Shown piece after piece: positions 56,649 through 64,000 of a DNA stretch of 64,000 nucleotides. The position numbers and the translations under genes were made by a program. The stretch comes from Bacillota bacterium (lineage in GTDB: Bacteria; Bacillota; Clostridia; Christensenellales; UMGS416): assembly GCA_023398815.1 (NCBI GenBank), contig JAEWRW010000063.1, forward strand, positions 62,001-126,000. Reading direction: 5' to 3'. The first letter of the stretch is position 1. Each line of letters opens with the position of its first letter. Below the pieces are notes generated by a model, which saw only the letters and a list, made by a program, of their open reading frames with translations, was not told the DNA's origin and searched no databases.

Positions 56649-57737
56649 TCAGCTCTTGTACCGCCGCACAATGAGGTTGCCCGACTTGTCCACATAGGCG
56701 ACGTGGGGCGTGCCCTTGGCGATGCACAGGGAGGCGGTACCGTACCAGGTTTTGCTGATGGAAAGGGAGGAACCCACGGGGGACCATTTGCCGCCCTTAA
56801 GCTTTTTGACGTAGAGCTTGCCGTTGTAGCCATGGTACAGATACACGGACTTGTTGTACGTCTCCAGGCCATAGAGTCCATCGGCCTTGACCGTGGAGCC
56901 CTGCTTGACCATCTTACCTTTGGAGAGCTTTTCCACCATCACATTGAGGTAATTGTGCTCGATGGAAAACTCATAGCTGTTGGTACTGAGCAGGTAGAGC
57001 GCGTCAGACGACTTCTCCAGCACCGCAGCACCACCCACGTTCTTCCGCTTTGCTGCGGTGATCCATTTGCCGGAGGAATACTTCTTGACCGCGGTGCCCA
57101 GCGTGGAGGCATGGTACAGACGGCCCTTGTACTCGGCAATGGTGTACCAATCCCAGTTTTCCAGCTCATAGGGGAACTGGGTCAACCTGCCGCCCTGGGC
57201 GACCCACTTGGAACCCGAGAGCTTCCTGATGTAGACGGAGGCCATGGCACCATATTGGTCACTGTAATCGTCCACCACATAGTAGGCCGCGTAAGCGATG
57301 CCCTTGGAGACGGTCCACTGGTACACTACGTAATTGGTGGGCAACCCGGAGGTTGTCTTCTTCACCCATTTACCGCCACTGTACACATACAAGCACCAAG
57401 GTGTGCCCGCATACAGCTTGTCATCCGCCACGAAGAAGTCAAGGCAGTAGCCCTCAATGGCTCCGCCCACCTGCTTCCACTTCGTGCCATCCAACTTTTT
57501 AACGTAGAAGTCCGCACCGTTATCGCTGCCCACCTTGGTGTAGCACACATACACCGTGCCGCCCTTGGCAGCGGTCAGCGCGTAGAAAATGTCGTCGCCC
57601 TTGGCCACCGTGCCGCCCACCTTGACCCAGGAACCGGCGGCCTGCGCCGTCTGCGGCACGCCGAAATTGCCCGCCAGCAGTGCCACCGCCAGCAGCACCG
57701 CGCACACCACTCGTAACCCACCACGAAACAGCTTCAT
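56649..57737 (-). CDS. Secreted beta-propeller-like repeat protein
   Basis: 362 residues with a signal peptide (hydrophobic core VVCAVLLAVALLAGNFG, cleavage near AQA-AG, residue 33). The mature part has six or more repeats of about 45-50 residues ending in VYVKKL.G.KW..VG, typical of exo-alpha-sialidase or kelch-like propellers. No catalytic residues are identified. Probably an extracellular binding protein; function unknown. Confidence 0.75.
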   Translation of the reverse strand: MKLFRGGLRVVCAVLLAVALLAGNFGVPQTAQAAGSWVKVGGTVAKGDDIFYALTAAKGGTVYVCYTKVGSDNGADFYVKKLDGTKWKQVGGAIEGYCLDFFVADDKLYAGTPWCLYVYSGGKWVKKTTSGLPTNYVVYQWTVSKGIAYAAYYVVDDYSDQYGAMASVYIRKLSGSKWVAQGGRLTQFPYELENWDWYTIAEYKGRLYHASTLGTAVKKYSSGKWITAAKRKNVGGAAVLEKSSDALYLLSTNSYEFSIEHNYLNVMVEKLSKGKMVKQGSTVKADGLYGLETYNKSVYLYHGYNGKLYVKKLKGGKWSPVGSSLSISKTWYGTASLCIAKGTPHVAYVDKSGNLIVRRYKS

Positions 57738-57769
57738 CGGCCATCCTCCATTTTCCCGTGATGGTATTT

Positions 57770-57797
57770 ATTATATCAACAATAGTATGGGTTTCAA
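57770..57797 (-). promoter_or_regulatory. Promoter of the secreted repeat protein
   Basis: -35 TTGAAA (57797-57792), 16-bp spacer, -10 TATAAT (57775-57770), about 33 bases before ATG 57737. Confidence 0.6.
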
Positions 57798-57843
57798 TCC
57801 TTTGCGATAATTCATTTTCTAACGCAAACAACGATTTGCGCCC

Positions 57844-58530
57844 CTACCTGCCCTCCACCCCAAAAGCCATCGGGCACACCACGCGGCAGCGGTTGCAGTT
57901 GACGACGCCGAAGCCACGGGCGTTGGTGCCATAGGTATGGGGCCGGCAGGCCGCCTGGTTGACAGTGACGCCATCGAGCGCCCCGGCGGGGCAGCTCTTC
58001 AAGCACAACTGGCAGCCCGGCCGGCAGAGGGGCTCAGCCGGCGCGTCCGGCTCCAGCGCCGTGCCCAGCAGCACAGCGCCCAGGTTGATCCAGTTGCCGA
58101 AACGGGCATTGAGGAGAAGAGTGTTCTTCCCCAACGTGCCCAGCCCCGCCTTGACCGCCGCATGCCGCATGGAGAGGGCGCCGCGCCCGCGCAGCTGCGC
58201 CTCGTCCCAGTCATCGTAGGGGCCATCGCAGGGCAGCGGCACCGCCGTGATGCCGCGATCCTCCAGCGCCAGGGCCAGCTTCTGGCACACCTGATCCACC
58301 CGCGCCAGCGCCAGGTCGTTGCCGTGGGCGTAGTGGATGCGCGGCGGCACATCCGCCAGCACGCGGGGCAGCCGGCAGGCCACCACAGCCACCGCCCGGC
58401 AGCCCGCCCAAATGTCCGTGGGGCGGAAGCCCTCGGGTGCGTCGGCAAAGTCCCCCGCCGCGGCAAAACCGCACAGGTCCGCCCCCAGCGAGAGCGCCAG
58501 CGTCCGTATGGTCTCCTTGTTCTCCGCCAT
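57844..58530 (-). CDS. QueG/epoxyqueuosine-reductase-like iron-sulfur protein
   Basis: 228 residues. The C-terminal half has two 4Fe-4S clusters: CRPGCQLCLKSCP and CNRCRVVCP. The N-terminal part has GADLCGFA and HYAHGNDLALARVD typical of COG1600-type proteins. It is shorter than QueG (about 380 residues) and lacks its C-terminal HEAT region, so queuosine function is doubtful. Start 58530 has GGGAGGG upstream. Confidence 0.75.
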   Translation of the reverse strand: MAENKETIRTLALSLGADLCGFAAAGDFADAPEGFRPTDIWAGCRAVAVVACRLPRVLADVPPRIHYAHGNDLALARVDQVCQKLALALEDRGITAVPLPCDGPYDDWDEAQLRGRGALSMRHAAVKAGLGTLGKNTLLLNARFGNWINLGAVLLGTALEPDAPAEPLCRPGCQLCLKSCPAGALDGVTVNQAACRPHTYGTNARGFGVVNCNRCRVVCPMAFGVEGR

Positions 58531-58544
58531 GGTTTCCCTCCCGC

Positions 58545-58835
58545 TCAACTCTCGTCGTTGCCGCCGCTGGCCTGTCCATCCGGTGGGTTCGCTTCCAACC
58601 CGTCCTCCGGGGTGATGGTGCCGTCGGTTTGCGGCTCACCGCCGGCGACCTGGTCCGCGTCGGCCCACAGGTCGTCGGGCTCCTTCTCATCCAGCCAAGC
58701 GTCGGGTCGGGCCGGGTTGTGGGGTTGGGGCGGGTTCTTGGCCTGGCGGCGGAAATACAGCGCCACGATGAGCACCGGAAGTGTCAGGAAGAAGATGCCG
58801 ACGAGCAGAATGACGACAAAGAGTACCGCGTTCAT
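58545..58835 (-). CDS. Small membrane protein
   Basis: 96 residues. One N-terminal membrane helix (VLFVVILLVGIFFLTLPVLIV) and an acidic, Pro/Asp-rich cytoplasmic tail. It overlaps the FAD oxidoreductase stop as ATGA and precedes the QueG-like gene by 14 bases. Unrecognised. Confidence 0.7.
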   Translation of the reverse strand: MNAVLFVVILLVGIFFLTLPVLIVALYFRRQAKNPPQPHNPARPDAWLDEKEPDDLWADADQVAGGEPQTDGTITPEDGLEANPPDGQASGGNDES

Positions 58836-59986
58836 TCCGCCGCGTCCTCCTCGTTGTCGTCCCCTTCGCGCAGGGCCAGCGCGCGGCGCAGCCGCTCAGG
58901 GTCCACCTTGGCCAGCTGCCCGTCATAGAGCACCGCCAGCGCCGCCGCCTGCCCGGCCACCCGCCCAGCCGCCATGCGCAGCGGCGCGTCAACCGCCTCG
59001 GTGGCCTCGGGCCGCGCCAGCAGCAGGTTCTCGGCCCCGCGGCACAGGAAGTGCCCCAGCGTGGCCAGGCGTTCCGGCCCGGCCTCCACACACCAGCGCA
59101 GCACCGGCAGGTCGTCAGGGTCCGCCCCGGCACCGTCGTCCAGCGCCCGCCGGCGGGGTGGTTCCCCCGCCTGGATGATCAGTGGCTCGGCGGCAAAGTG
59201 GATAAGGTAGCAGTTTTCATACCCCGGCACCGTGGCCTTGAGGAAGGCGATGGCCGCCAGCGCACTCTGCCGGCTGCGCTCCACCGTCTCCGTCCAGGCC
59301 GCCGGCCCACCGCCCACCGGCAAGCCCGCCGGGGTGGCGTCCAGCAGCGCCGTGCCGCCCCGCAGGCAGGGTGTGAGCTGGGGGAAGACAAGCTCAGGCG
59401 GGTATTCCTCCCGCGCCTGACCCCGGTGCAGCGCGTCGGCATGCTGCTCCAGCGCCTCGGCGTCAAACACCCCCGGCGTGCGGGTGTCGATGCCGCCGAT
59501 GCGCGCCCGCAAGGTCACCCGCAGGGCTGACGATGCTTTGGGCCCGAACCCCCCGGCTCGTGTCAGCGCCCAATCTTCGGTGGCGTCCACGAAACACCAG
59601 GCCGAAAGCTTCCGCCGGCCGGCGGCGGTGGCCACCGTGAGCGCCCGGATGCGCCCGCCACGGGCCTTGGCCCGCACGGCACGACAGAACGTCATCACCA
59701 CCACCCCAGCCTGGCGCAGGCTCTCCCGCGCGGCCAGGGCGAAGTCCTCCGGCTCCACGATGTGCCGGCCCCAAGCCCGGCGCGACAGCCGTCGCAGCAG
59801 GTCTGGCGCGGTGAGGCCATCGTCCCCCCGCCAGTGGCCCAGCAAACCAGGCCCCAACGGCCCGCCCACGTCGTCCGCCGCGTCCAGCAGCAGGGTGCGG
59901 GCCCCACCATCGGCGGCAGCCAAAGCCGCGGCCACCCCCTGCGGCCCGGCACCCGCCACGATCACGTCCCACTCGCGTTCCTTCAT
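58832..59986 (-). CDS. FAD-dependent oxidoreductase (PF12831-like)
   Basis: 384 residues. The N-terminal Rossmann dinucleotide motif is VIVAGAGPQGVAAALAAADGG, followed by LLLDAADDVGGPLGPGLLGHW, typical of FAD_oxidored proteins. ATG 59986 is chosen over 60010 because GGTGGGGG precedes it. Substrate unknown. First gene of a three-gene operon with the membrane protein and the QueG-like protein, divergent from ychF. Confidence 0.8.
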   Translation of the reverse strand: MKEREWDVIVAGAGPQGVAAALAAADGGARTLLLDAADDVGGPLGPGLLGHWRGDDGLTAPDLLRRLSRRAWGRHIVEPEDFALAARESLRQAGVVVMTFCRAVRAKARGGRIRALTVATAAGRRKLSAWCFVDATEDWALTRAGGFGPKASSALRVTLRARIGGIDTRTPGVFDAEALEQHADALHRGQAREEYPPELVFPQLTPCLRGGTALLDATPAGLPVGGGPAAWTETVERSRQSALAAIAFLKATVPGYENCYLIHFAAEPLIIQAGEPPRRRALDDGAGADPDDLPVLRWCVEAGPERLATLGHFLCRGAENLLLARPEATEAVDAPLRMAAGRVAGQAAALAVLYDGQLAKVDPERLRRALALREGDDNEEDAAE

Positions 59987-60055
59987 GGCCCCCACCGTCC
60001 CCATTTTCATATGTCAAATTATACCTGTTCGTGGCAATGCGCGCAACCGCGCCCG

Positions 60056-60084
60056 TTGCGAATGGGGCCGTCCTCCTGTATAAT
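60056..60084 (+). promoter_or_regulatory. ychF promoter
   Basis: -35 TTGCGA (60056-60061), 17-bp spacer, -10 TATAAT (60079-60084), 39 bases before the ATG. Confidence 0.72.
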
Positions 60085-60123
60085 ACACAAGTTAACGGGG
60101 CTGCTGCCCACGGGAGGACAACC

Positions 60124-61221
60124 ATGAAACTCGGCATCGTCGGCCTGCCCAACGTGGGCAAGAGCACCCTCTTCAACGCCATCACCAAGGCGGGGGCACA
60201 GGCCGCCAACTATCCCTTCTGCACCATCGAGCCCAACGTAGGCGTGGTGGACGTGCCCGACCACCGCCTCGATGAGCTCGCGAAGATTTACAACCCCAAA
60301 AAGATCACCCCGGCGGTGGTGGAGTTTTTGGACATCGCAGGGCTGGTGCGCGGCGCCAGCCGGGGCGAGGGCCTGGGCAACCAGTTCCTGGGGCATATCC
60401 GCGAGGTCGACGCCATCGTGGAGGTCGTCCGCTGCTTTGAGGATGGCAACGTTACCCACGTGGATGGCTCGGTCGACCCAGTGCGCGACGCCGAAACCAT
60501 CGGCCTGGAGCTGCTCTTTGCGGACATGCAGACGGTGGAGAAGCGCATCGCCCGCACCGGCAAGGCCGCCAAGAGCGGCGACAAAAAGCTGGTGACCGAG
60601 GCAGAGACGCTCCAAACCCTCTATGCCACGCTGGAGAAGGGCGTGCCTGCCCGTGCCCAGGGGCTGGAGGGGGAGTCCCTCGACCTGGCGCGGGAGATGT
60701 GCCTGCTCACGCTGAAGCCCGTCATCTACGCCGCCAACGTGGGCGAGGGCGACCTGGCCACCCCCGAGGACGACCTGCCGCTGGTGCGCGCCGTCAAGGG
60801 CGTTGCCGCCGCCGAGGGCGCCGAGGTCATTGTTGTCTCCGCTCAGATTGAGGAGGAGATCGCCTCCATGGACGCCGAGGAGGGCCTGCTCTTCCTGCAG
60901 GAGCTGGGGTTGGCCGAGTCCGGCCTCGACCGGCTGGTAAAGAAGAGCTACGAGCTCCTAGGGCTCATCAGCTACCTGACGGCCGGCGAGAAGGAAGTGC
61001 GCGCCTGGACGATCACCCGCGGCACCAAGGCCCCCCAGGCCGCCGGCGTCATCCACAGCGACTTTGAGCGCGGCTTCATCCGCGCGGAGATCGTGGGTTA
61101 CGACGCGCTCCTATCCTGCGGTTCCTTCAACGCCGCCAAGGAAAAGGGCCTGGTGCGCAGCGAGGGCAAGGAGTATGTGATGCAGGACGGGGATGTGGTG
61201 CTGTTCCGATTCAACGTATAG
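60124..61221 (+). CDS. ychF: Redox-regulated ATPase YchF
   Basis: 365-residue P-loop protein of the Obg-like family. G1 GLPNVGKST (about 6-14), FCTIEPNVGVVDVPD and a C-terminal TGS region (ELLGLISYLTAGEKEVRAWTI, then GFIRAEIVGYDALL). YchF hydrolyses ATP and associates with ribosomes. Length is normal. GGGAGGAC precedes ATG 60124. Confidence 0.97.
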   Translation: MKLGIVGLPNVGKSTLFNAITKAGAQAANYPFCTIEPNVGVVDVPDHRLDELAKIYNPKKITPAVVEFLDIAGLVRGASRGEGLGNQFLGHIREVDAIVEVVRCFEDGNVTHVDGSVDPVRDAETIGLELLFADMQTVEKRIARTGKAAKSGDKKLVTEAETLQTLYATLEKGVPARAQGLEGESLDLAREMCLLTLKPVIYAANVGEGDLATPEDDLPLVRAVKGVAAAEGAEVIVVSAQIEEEIASMDAEEGLLFLQELGLAESGLDRLVKKSYELLGLISYLTAGEKEVRAWTITRGTKAPQAAGVIHSDFERGFIRAEIVGYDALLSCGSFNAAKEKGLVRSEGKEYVMQDGDVVLFRFNV

Positions 61222-61280
61222 TCGACTTCGCCGCTCACGCGACGAAGTCGAATGGGAGCGGCTCGTACGAGGTGAATCTG

Positions 61281-61316
61281 GCCCCCTGACGCACATGTCG
61301 TCAGGGGGCTTTCGTT
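61281..61316 (+). terminator. ychF terminator
   Basis: 11-bp perfect stem GCCCCCTGACG/CGTCAGGGGGC with a 7-base loop, followed by TTTCGTTT. Confidence 0.8.
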
Positions 61317-61493
61317 TGCGTCGCTCGTGCCGGGTTACGGAGGAACGCCGCTGCGGCGGGGAGTGCTGCATGCCACGGACGGGTGGTTTCGTGCCTTGGC
61401 CGGATGAACCGCCCGGCGGCTGCCGATTTCTACATTCGAGCCTTTCCACTCCCCTATCCACGCCGGTTTTATGAATTCTTAAGGTGCCTTTGG

Positions 61494-61522
61494 TTGACTC
61501 TGACGCCAGAGAGAACTAGCAT
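61494..61522 (+). promoter_or_regulatory. Promoter candidate for the HEAT protein
   Basis: -35 TTGACT (61494-61499), 17-bp spacer, -10 TAGCAT (61517-61522), about 80 bases before ATG 61605. Confidence 0.45.
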
Positions 61523-61604
61523 AGACGAAAAGATGCCCTTCGTTACACCCACTGCACGGCGGTGCAGACAGGCGAAATGGTGGACAAGATCAAGGAGGCA
61601 CGTC

Positions 61605-61940
61605 ATGTTTGGGGACCCAAAGGAGAAAATGGAACACCTGGCCAAAAAGGGCCAATGGGAAAAGCTCAACCAAAAGGCCACGAGCGCCGATGTGAAAACA
61701 AGGGCGGCCGTGGCCATGGCCTGCGGCACCACGCCGGATGAAAACGCAAAGAACCTACTGATCCCCCTGCTCCGCGACCCGAGCAGGGAAGTGCGGCTGC
61801 AAGCTGTCCGCTCCATCGGTCTGGTGGGGGACGGAATCTCCAAGACTCACCTGCTGATGCTGGAGCAGGACCCGAATACCGACGAAGAAGTGAAGGCGGC
61901 GCTCAAAGAGGCGATCCACCAGATCAGCAACCGGCGGTAG
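61605..61940 (+). CDS. HEAT-repeat protein
   Basis: 111 residues from ATG 61605 (AAGGAGG upstream). Contains HEAT-like helical repeats: LLIPLLRDPSREVRLQAVRSIGLVGD and TDEEVKAALKEAIHQI. Probably a protein-interaction scaffold. Partner unknown. Confidence 0.75.
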   Translation: MFGDPKEKMEHLAKKGQWEKLNQKATSADVKTRAAVAMACGTTPDENAKNLLIPLLRDPSREVRLQAVRSIGLVGDGISKTHLLMLEQDPNTDEEVKAALKEAIHQISNRR

Positions 61941-62052
61941 CCGACTTCCGCCGTCCACGGATGGCGTGGTGCTTCACATCGATTCTGCGGACTTATCTCA
62001 GCTCCCATCGCACACAAGCGTTGCGACGGGGGCTGTTTGCCTCTGTTTCACA

Positions 62053-62763
62053 CTAATCGGTCTCCACCGTGCCGCTAAAGGGCTCCCGATCGCTCATTGC
62101 GTAGTACTCCTGAAGGAAAGCGGGCTGAAACAATTGGTAAAACTCTTCCTTCTCATGCTTCCAGCTCGATTCCCTGTCGAGTTTGCTGAAGATGGCATCC
62201 GCCAATGCGTTTCCACCAAGCACCAACAGGTACAGGGCCAGGAAAATGGCAGCGACGTATTGCCATCTCCAGAAAATGGCGGCCACGATGCCGCCGATTA
62301 CCAGCGGTATGGTGTAAGGAAAAGACTCAAAGAACAGTAATAGCAGCGGTTTGAACAGAAGGCACTCCACCCAATGATCCCGGACAAACGCCCGCTTGAT
62401 TTTCTCCTCCCCCACGACCCGGTGGGCCTGCGACAGGCACACAGCATTGCCGGGCCGCAGGAACAGCCGGTCATAGGCCGCATTTGGGGAAAAGCGAATC
62501 TTCTCCCGCGTCACGTCGACCTTCTCACCATCCGGCACGCTGGAAAGCTGATACTCCGTCTCCAGCAGCAAATGGTAACTAGGCCCAGACAAGCTCCACT
62601 TTTTGATATAACTCCTGCCATCGCGCCGCACCGCCGCCTTGACGACCGCCGATTCCTTGGACACCACCGGCGTGGGAACGAAGGGTTGCAGCACCGCGGG
62701 GTCGCCGTCATTCAGGCGCAAGAGAACGGCATACCTGCTACGGTTGGTAAAGACGATGGTCAT
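62053..62763 (-). CDS. Membrane protein, function unknown
   Basis: 236 residues from ATG 62763 (GAGGAAAA upstream). An N-terminal soluble beta-rich half (about 1-125, for example LLRLNDGDPAVLQPFV) is followed by two membrane helices (about 145-195: FESFPYTIPLVIGGIVAAIFW and YVAAIFLALYLLVLGG). Unrecognised. Confidence 0.7.
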   Translation of the reverse strand: MTIVFTNRSRYAVLLRLNDGDPAVLQPFVPTPVVSKESAVVKAAVRRDGRSYIKKWSLSGPSYHLLLETEYQLSSVPDGEKVDVTREKIRFSPNAAYDRLFLRPGNAVCLSQAHRVVGEEKIKRAFVRDHWVECLLFKPLLLLFFESFPYTIPLVIGGIVAAIFWRWQYVAAIFLALYLLVLGGNALADAIFSKLDRESSWKHEKEEFYQLFQPAFLQEYYAMSDREPFSGTVETD

Positions 62764-62825
62764 GCGCTTTTCCTCTCCTGTCGCTGGGGCCCCGCCGCTA
62801 CCCCAGCAGGCGAGTGCCCGCACAT

Positions 62826-62854
62826 ATCGTAAAGCCAACAGAAAACGCTGTCAA
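62826..62854 (-). promoter_or_regulatory. Promoter of the membrane protein gene
   Basis: -35 TTGACA (62854-62849), 17-bp spacer, -10 TACGAT (62831-62826), about 60 bases before ATG 62763. Confidence 0.55.
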
Positions 62855-62901
62855 TCACGCTAACAACCGAGTTGCCTTCGGCGACGGGCTTCGTAGCCTG
62901 T

Positions 62902-63216
62902 CTACGCGGTAGCCTTCAGCCCCACGATGCCAATGAGTAGCAGGGCCAAGAAGAACAGCCGCTGGGGCGTAACCGGCTCGTGGAAGAGCACGATGCCCAG
63001 CGCCACCGTGCCCAGCGCGCCGATTCCCGTCCACAGGGCATATGCCGTGCCGATGGGCAGGGTGCGGGCGGCCTGCGAGAGGAACCAGAAGCTCACAAGC
63101 ATGCCCCCCAGCGTCAGCAGCGAGGGCCCCAACCGCGTCCAGCCGTCGGCGGCCTTCATCGCCAACGCCCACACCACCTCAAACACACCCGCCACCAAGA
63201 GATACAACCAAGCCAT
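62902..63216 (-). CDS. SMR family exporter, guanidinium exporter (Gdx/SugE-like)
   Basis: 104-residue four-helix small multidrug-resistance protein: MAWLYLLVAGVFEVVWALAMKAADG with the essential Glu14, and GIGALGTVALGIVLFHEPVTPQRLFF. The W-x-x-A-M-K-x-A-D-G pattern is of the SugE/Gdx group. Upstream is a guanidine-I riboswitch and an intrinsic terminator, so guanidinium is the likely substrate. ATG 63216 has AGGAGAAAGGA upstream. Confidence 0.9.
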   Translation of the reverse strand: MAWLYLLVAGVFEVVWALAMKAADGWTRLGPSLLTLGGMLVSFWFLSQAARTLPIGTAYALWTGIGALGTVALGIVLFHEPVTPQRLFFLALLLIGIVGLKATA

Positions 63217-63234
63217 TTCCTTTCTCCTTTCACA

Positions 63235-63274
63235 CAAAAAAGCCCGGGAGATATCACACGATATCTCCCAGGCT
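63235..63274 (-). terminator. Riboswitch-controlled terminator of the SMR gene
   Basis: 15-bp stem (63241-63255 with 63260-63274, one mismatch/wobble, loop of 4) ending in GGCTTTTTT on the minus strand, between aptamer and ribosome-binding site. Confidence 0.8.
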
Positions 63275-63304
63275 TTTATCCTTCCGTGAACGCGGCAGCT
63301 GCCG

Positions 63305-63390
63305 CGCGTTCCCTCTCGGTCGCAGGCGGGCCATCGGCCCCGGAACCCTAGGGAACTTCGTTATTCCATTGGCAGCCGAAGCTGCCCCAT
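63305..63390 (-). ncRNA. Guanidine-I (ykkC) riboswitch
   Basis: Leader between the promoter and the terminator contains the conserved ykkC core CTAGGGTTCCGG, then later CGACCGAGAGGGAAC, with P1 closed by GTTCCC/GGGAAC. This match with an SMR exporter downstream and an intrinsic terminator is the classic arrangement: guanidine binding prevents termination and allows export. Confidence 0.85.
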
Positions 63391-63391
63391 C

Positions 63392-63421
63392 ATTGTAGCG
63401 GGCGGCGGGCCGGTCTGTCAA
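63392..63421 (-). promoter_or_regulatory. Promoter of the riboswitch-SMR transcript
   Basis: -35 TTGACA (63421-63416), 18-bp spacer, -10 TACAAT (63397-63392), just upstream of the aptamer. Confidence 0.7.
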
Positions 63422-63498
63422 CCACCCGGCATTGGCCCTGCGGTCTTTCCGGCGATTGCCATCTTTGCTATACTGGCAAAAAGCTTGGGAGGCGCGCC

Positions 63499-63930
63499 AT
63501 GACCATCCGCCCCATGAGCCCCGTCGATTATGACACCATGCACCAGATGTGGACGACCACGCCGGGCATGGGCCTGCGCAGCCTGGACGACGGGCCCGAG
63601 GGCATCGCCCGGTTTCTCTCGCGCAACCCCGACACCTGCTTTGTGGCCGAGGAGGATGGCGCGCTGCTGGGTACGGTGCTGTGCGGGCACGACGGCCGCC
63701 GCGCCTATGTGTACCACCTCACAGTAGCCCCGCAAGCCCGGAACCGCGGGCTGGGCCGGGCGCTGGTGGCCGCGGTGGAGGATGCGCTGCGCGCCATCGG
63801 CATCCACAAGGCGGCGCTGGTCGTCTTTGCCAGCAACGACAGCGGCAATGCCTTCTGGCAGGCGCTGGGGTACGAGACGCGCGGCGACCTCATTTACCGC
63901 AACAAAAGCCTGAACGACGACAACCGCTGA
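63499..63930 (+). CDS. GNAT family N-acetyltransferase
   Basis: 143 residues with acetyl-CoA binding motif VAPQARNRGLGRALVAAVE (about 76-94) and the C-terminal ALVVFASNDSGNAFWQALGYE. Substrate unknown. GGGAGG precedes ATG 63499. Confidence 0.88.
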   Translation: MTIRPMSPVDYDTMHQMWTTTPGMGLRSLDDGPEGIARFLSRNPDTCFVAEEDGALLGTVLCGHDGRRAYVYHLTVAPQARNRGLGRALVAAVEDALRAIGIHKAALVVFASNDSGNAFWQALGYETRGDLIYRNKSLNDDNR

Positions 63931-63992
63931 CGGCGGCCATAAAGCGCAACGATGCGGGGCAACCTATGCCAAACGAGGCAAAGGAGCACCCC

Positions 63993-64000
63993 ATGAGTGA
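63993..64000 (+). CDS. Start of a further gene, cut by the window edge
   Basis: ATG at 63993 with AAAGGAG about 8 bases before it; only the first codons (Met-Ser) are inside the window. Confidence 0.45.

Larger units (their letters stand above)
61222..61604. other. Gap between ychF and the HEAT protein
   Basis: No supported gene. It contains a 9-bp hairpin TCGACTTCG/CGAAGTCGA near 61223-61252, the terminator below, the repeat-like motif GCCGGATGAACCG near 61388, and a promoter for the next gene. Confidence 0.6.

Overview
The window comes from a G+C-rich Bacillota chromosome, most likely a clostridial lineage. This rests on the cell-division/envelope cluster HlyD-like protein, SepF, YggT, YlmH, DivIVA and DUF5665 (50032-53924), a STAS/RsbW/sigma-B-type regulatory operon (54495-56352), strong AGGAGG ribosome-binding sites, and frequent ATGA start/stop overlaps. 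I cannot name the species.

Layout. (1) 59-9378: a five-gene, leftward, type III restriction-modification-like island: SNF2-type helicase, DUF4391 protein, small coiled-coil protein, Mod methyltransferase and Res endonuclease. It is followed by a broken tyrosine integrase (9490-9932) and an orphan gene (9961-10533). (2) 10710-46169: a complete-looking HK97-like siphoprophage of about 35.4 kb. A 57-bp perfect direct repeat bounds it; the right copy is the 3' part of an intact tRNA-Lys(CTT) gene. From left to right it carries hicAB, lysis genes, tail fibres/baseplate, tape measure, tail chaperones with a -1 frameshift, head-tail joining genes, capsid, ClpP-like protease, portal, terminase and HNH. 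An early region follows, with an HUH replication-type protein, two radical-SAM enzymes flanking a SNF2-helicase/DNA-methyltransferase fusion, a tRNA-Pro, two envelope proteins and a string of tiny genes. At the right end lie a Cro/CI switch with three operators and the integrase. (3) 46125-46853: eight chromosomal tRNA genes on the minus strand. (4) 46988-49840: two MFS transporters. (5) 50032-53924: division/envelope operon. (6) 54495-56352: anti-anti-sigma, two HATPase kinases and a sigma factor. (7) 56649-63930: a secreted repeat protein, a QueG-like/membrane/FAD oxidoreductase operon, ychF, a HEAT-repeat protein, a membrane protein, an SMR exporter under a guanidine-I (ykkC) riboswitch, and a GNAT acetyltransferase.

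How the parts fit. The prophage switch reads left from PR (cro, early genes) and right from PRM (CI, small membrane protein, integrase). Three near-identical 17-bp operators spaced 41-42 bp apart sit between cro and cI. Late genes run leftward from terminase to endolysin and end at a UUCG-loop terminator before the hicAB promoter. The phage att site rebuilds both the tRNA-Lys 3' end and a terminator-like hairpin behind it. The R-M island to its left has its own wrecked integrase and ends at the same att sequence, suggesting two elements inserted in tandem at one tRNA gene.

The most unusual material is the radical-SAM / SNF2-methyltransferase / radical-SAM block, with an HUH protein in a phage that shows no primase, replicative helicase or loader. 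Next are the R-M island with its composition-shifted recognition region, a possible promoter-to-terminator antisense RNA at 43296-43346, and paired integrase arm-type repeats at both prophage ends.
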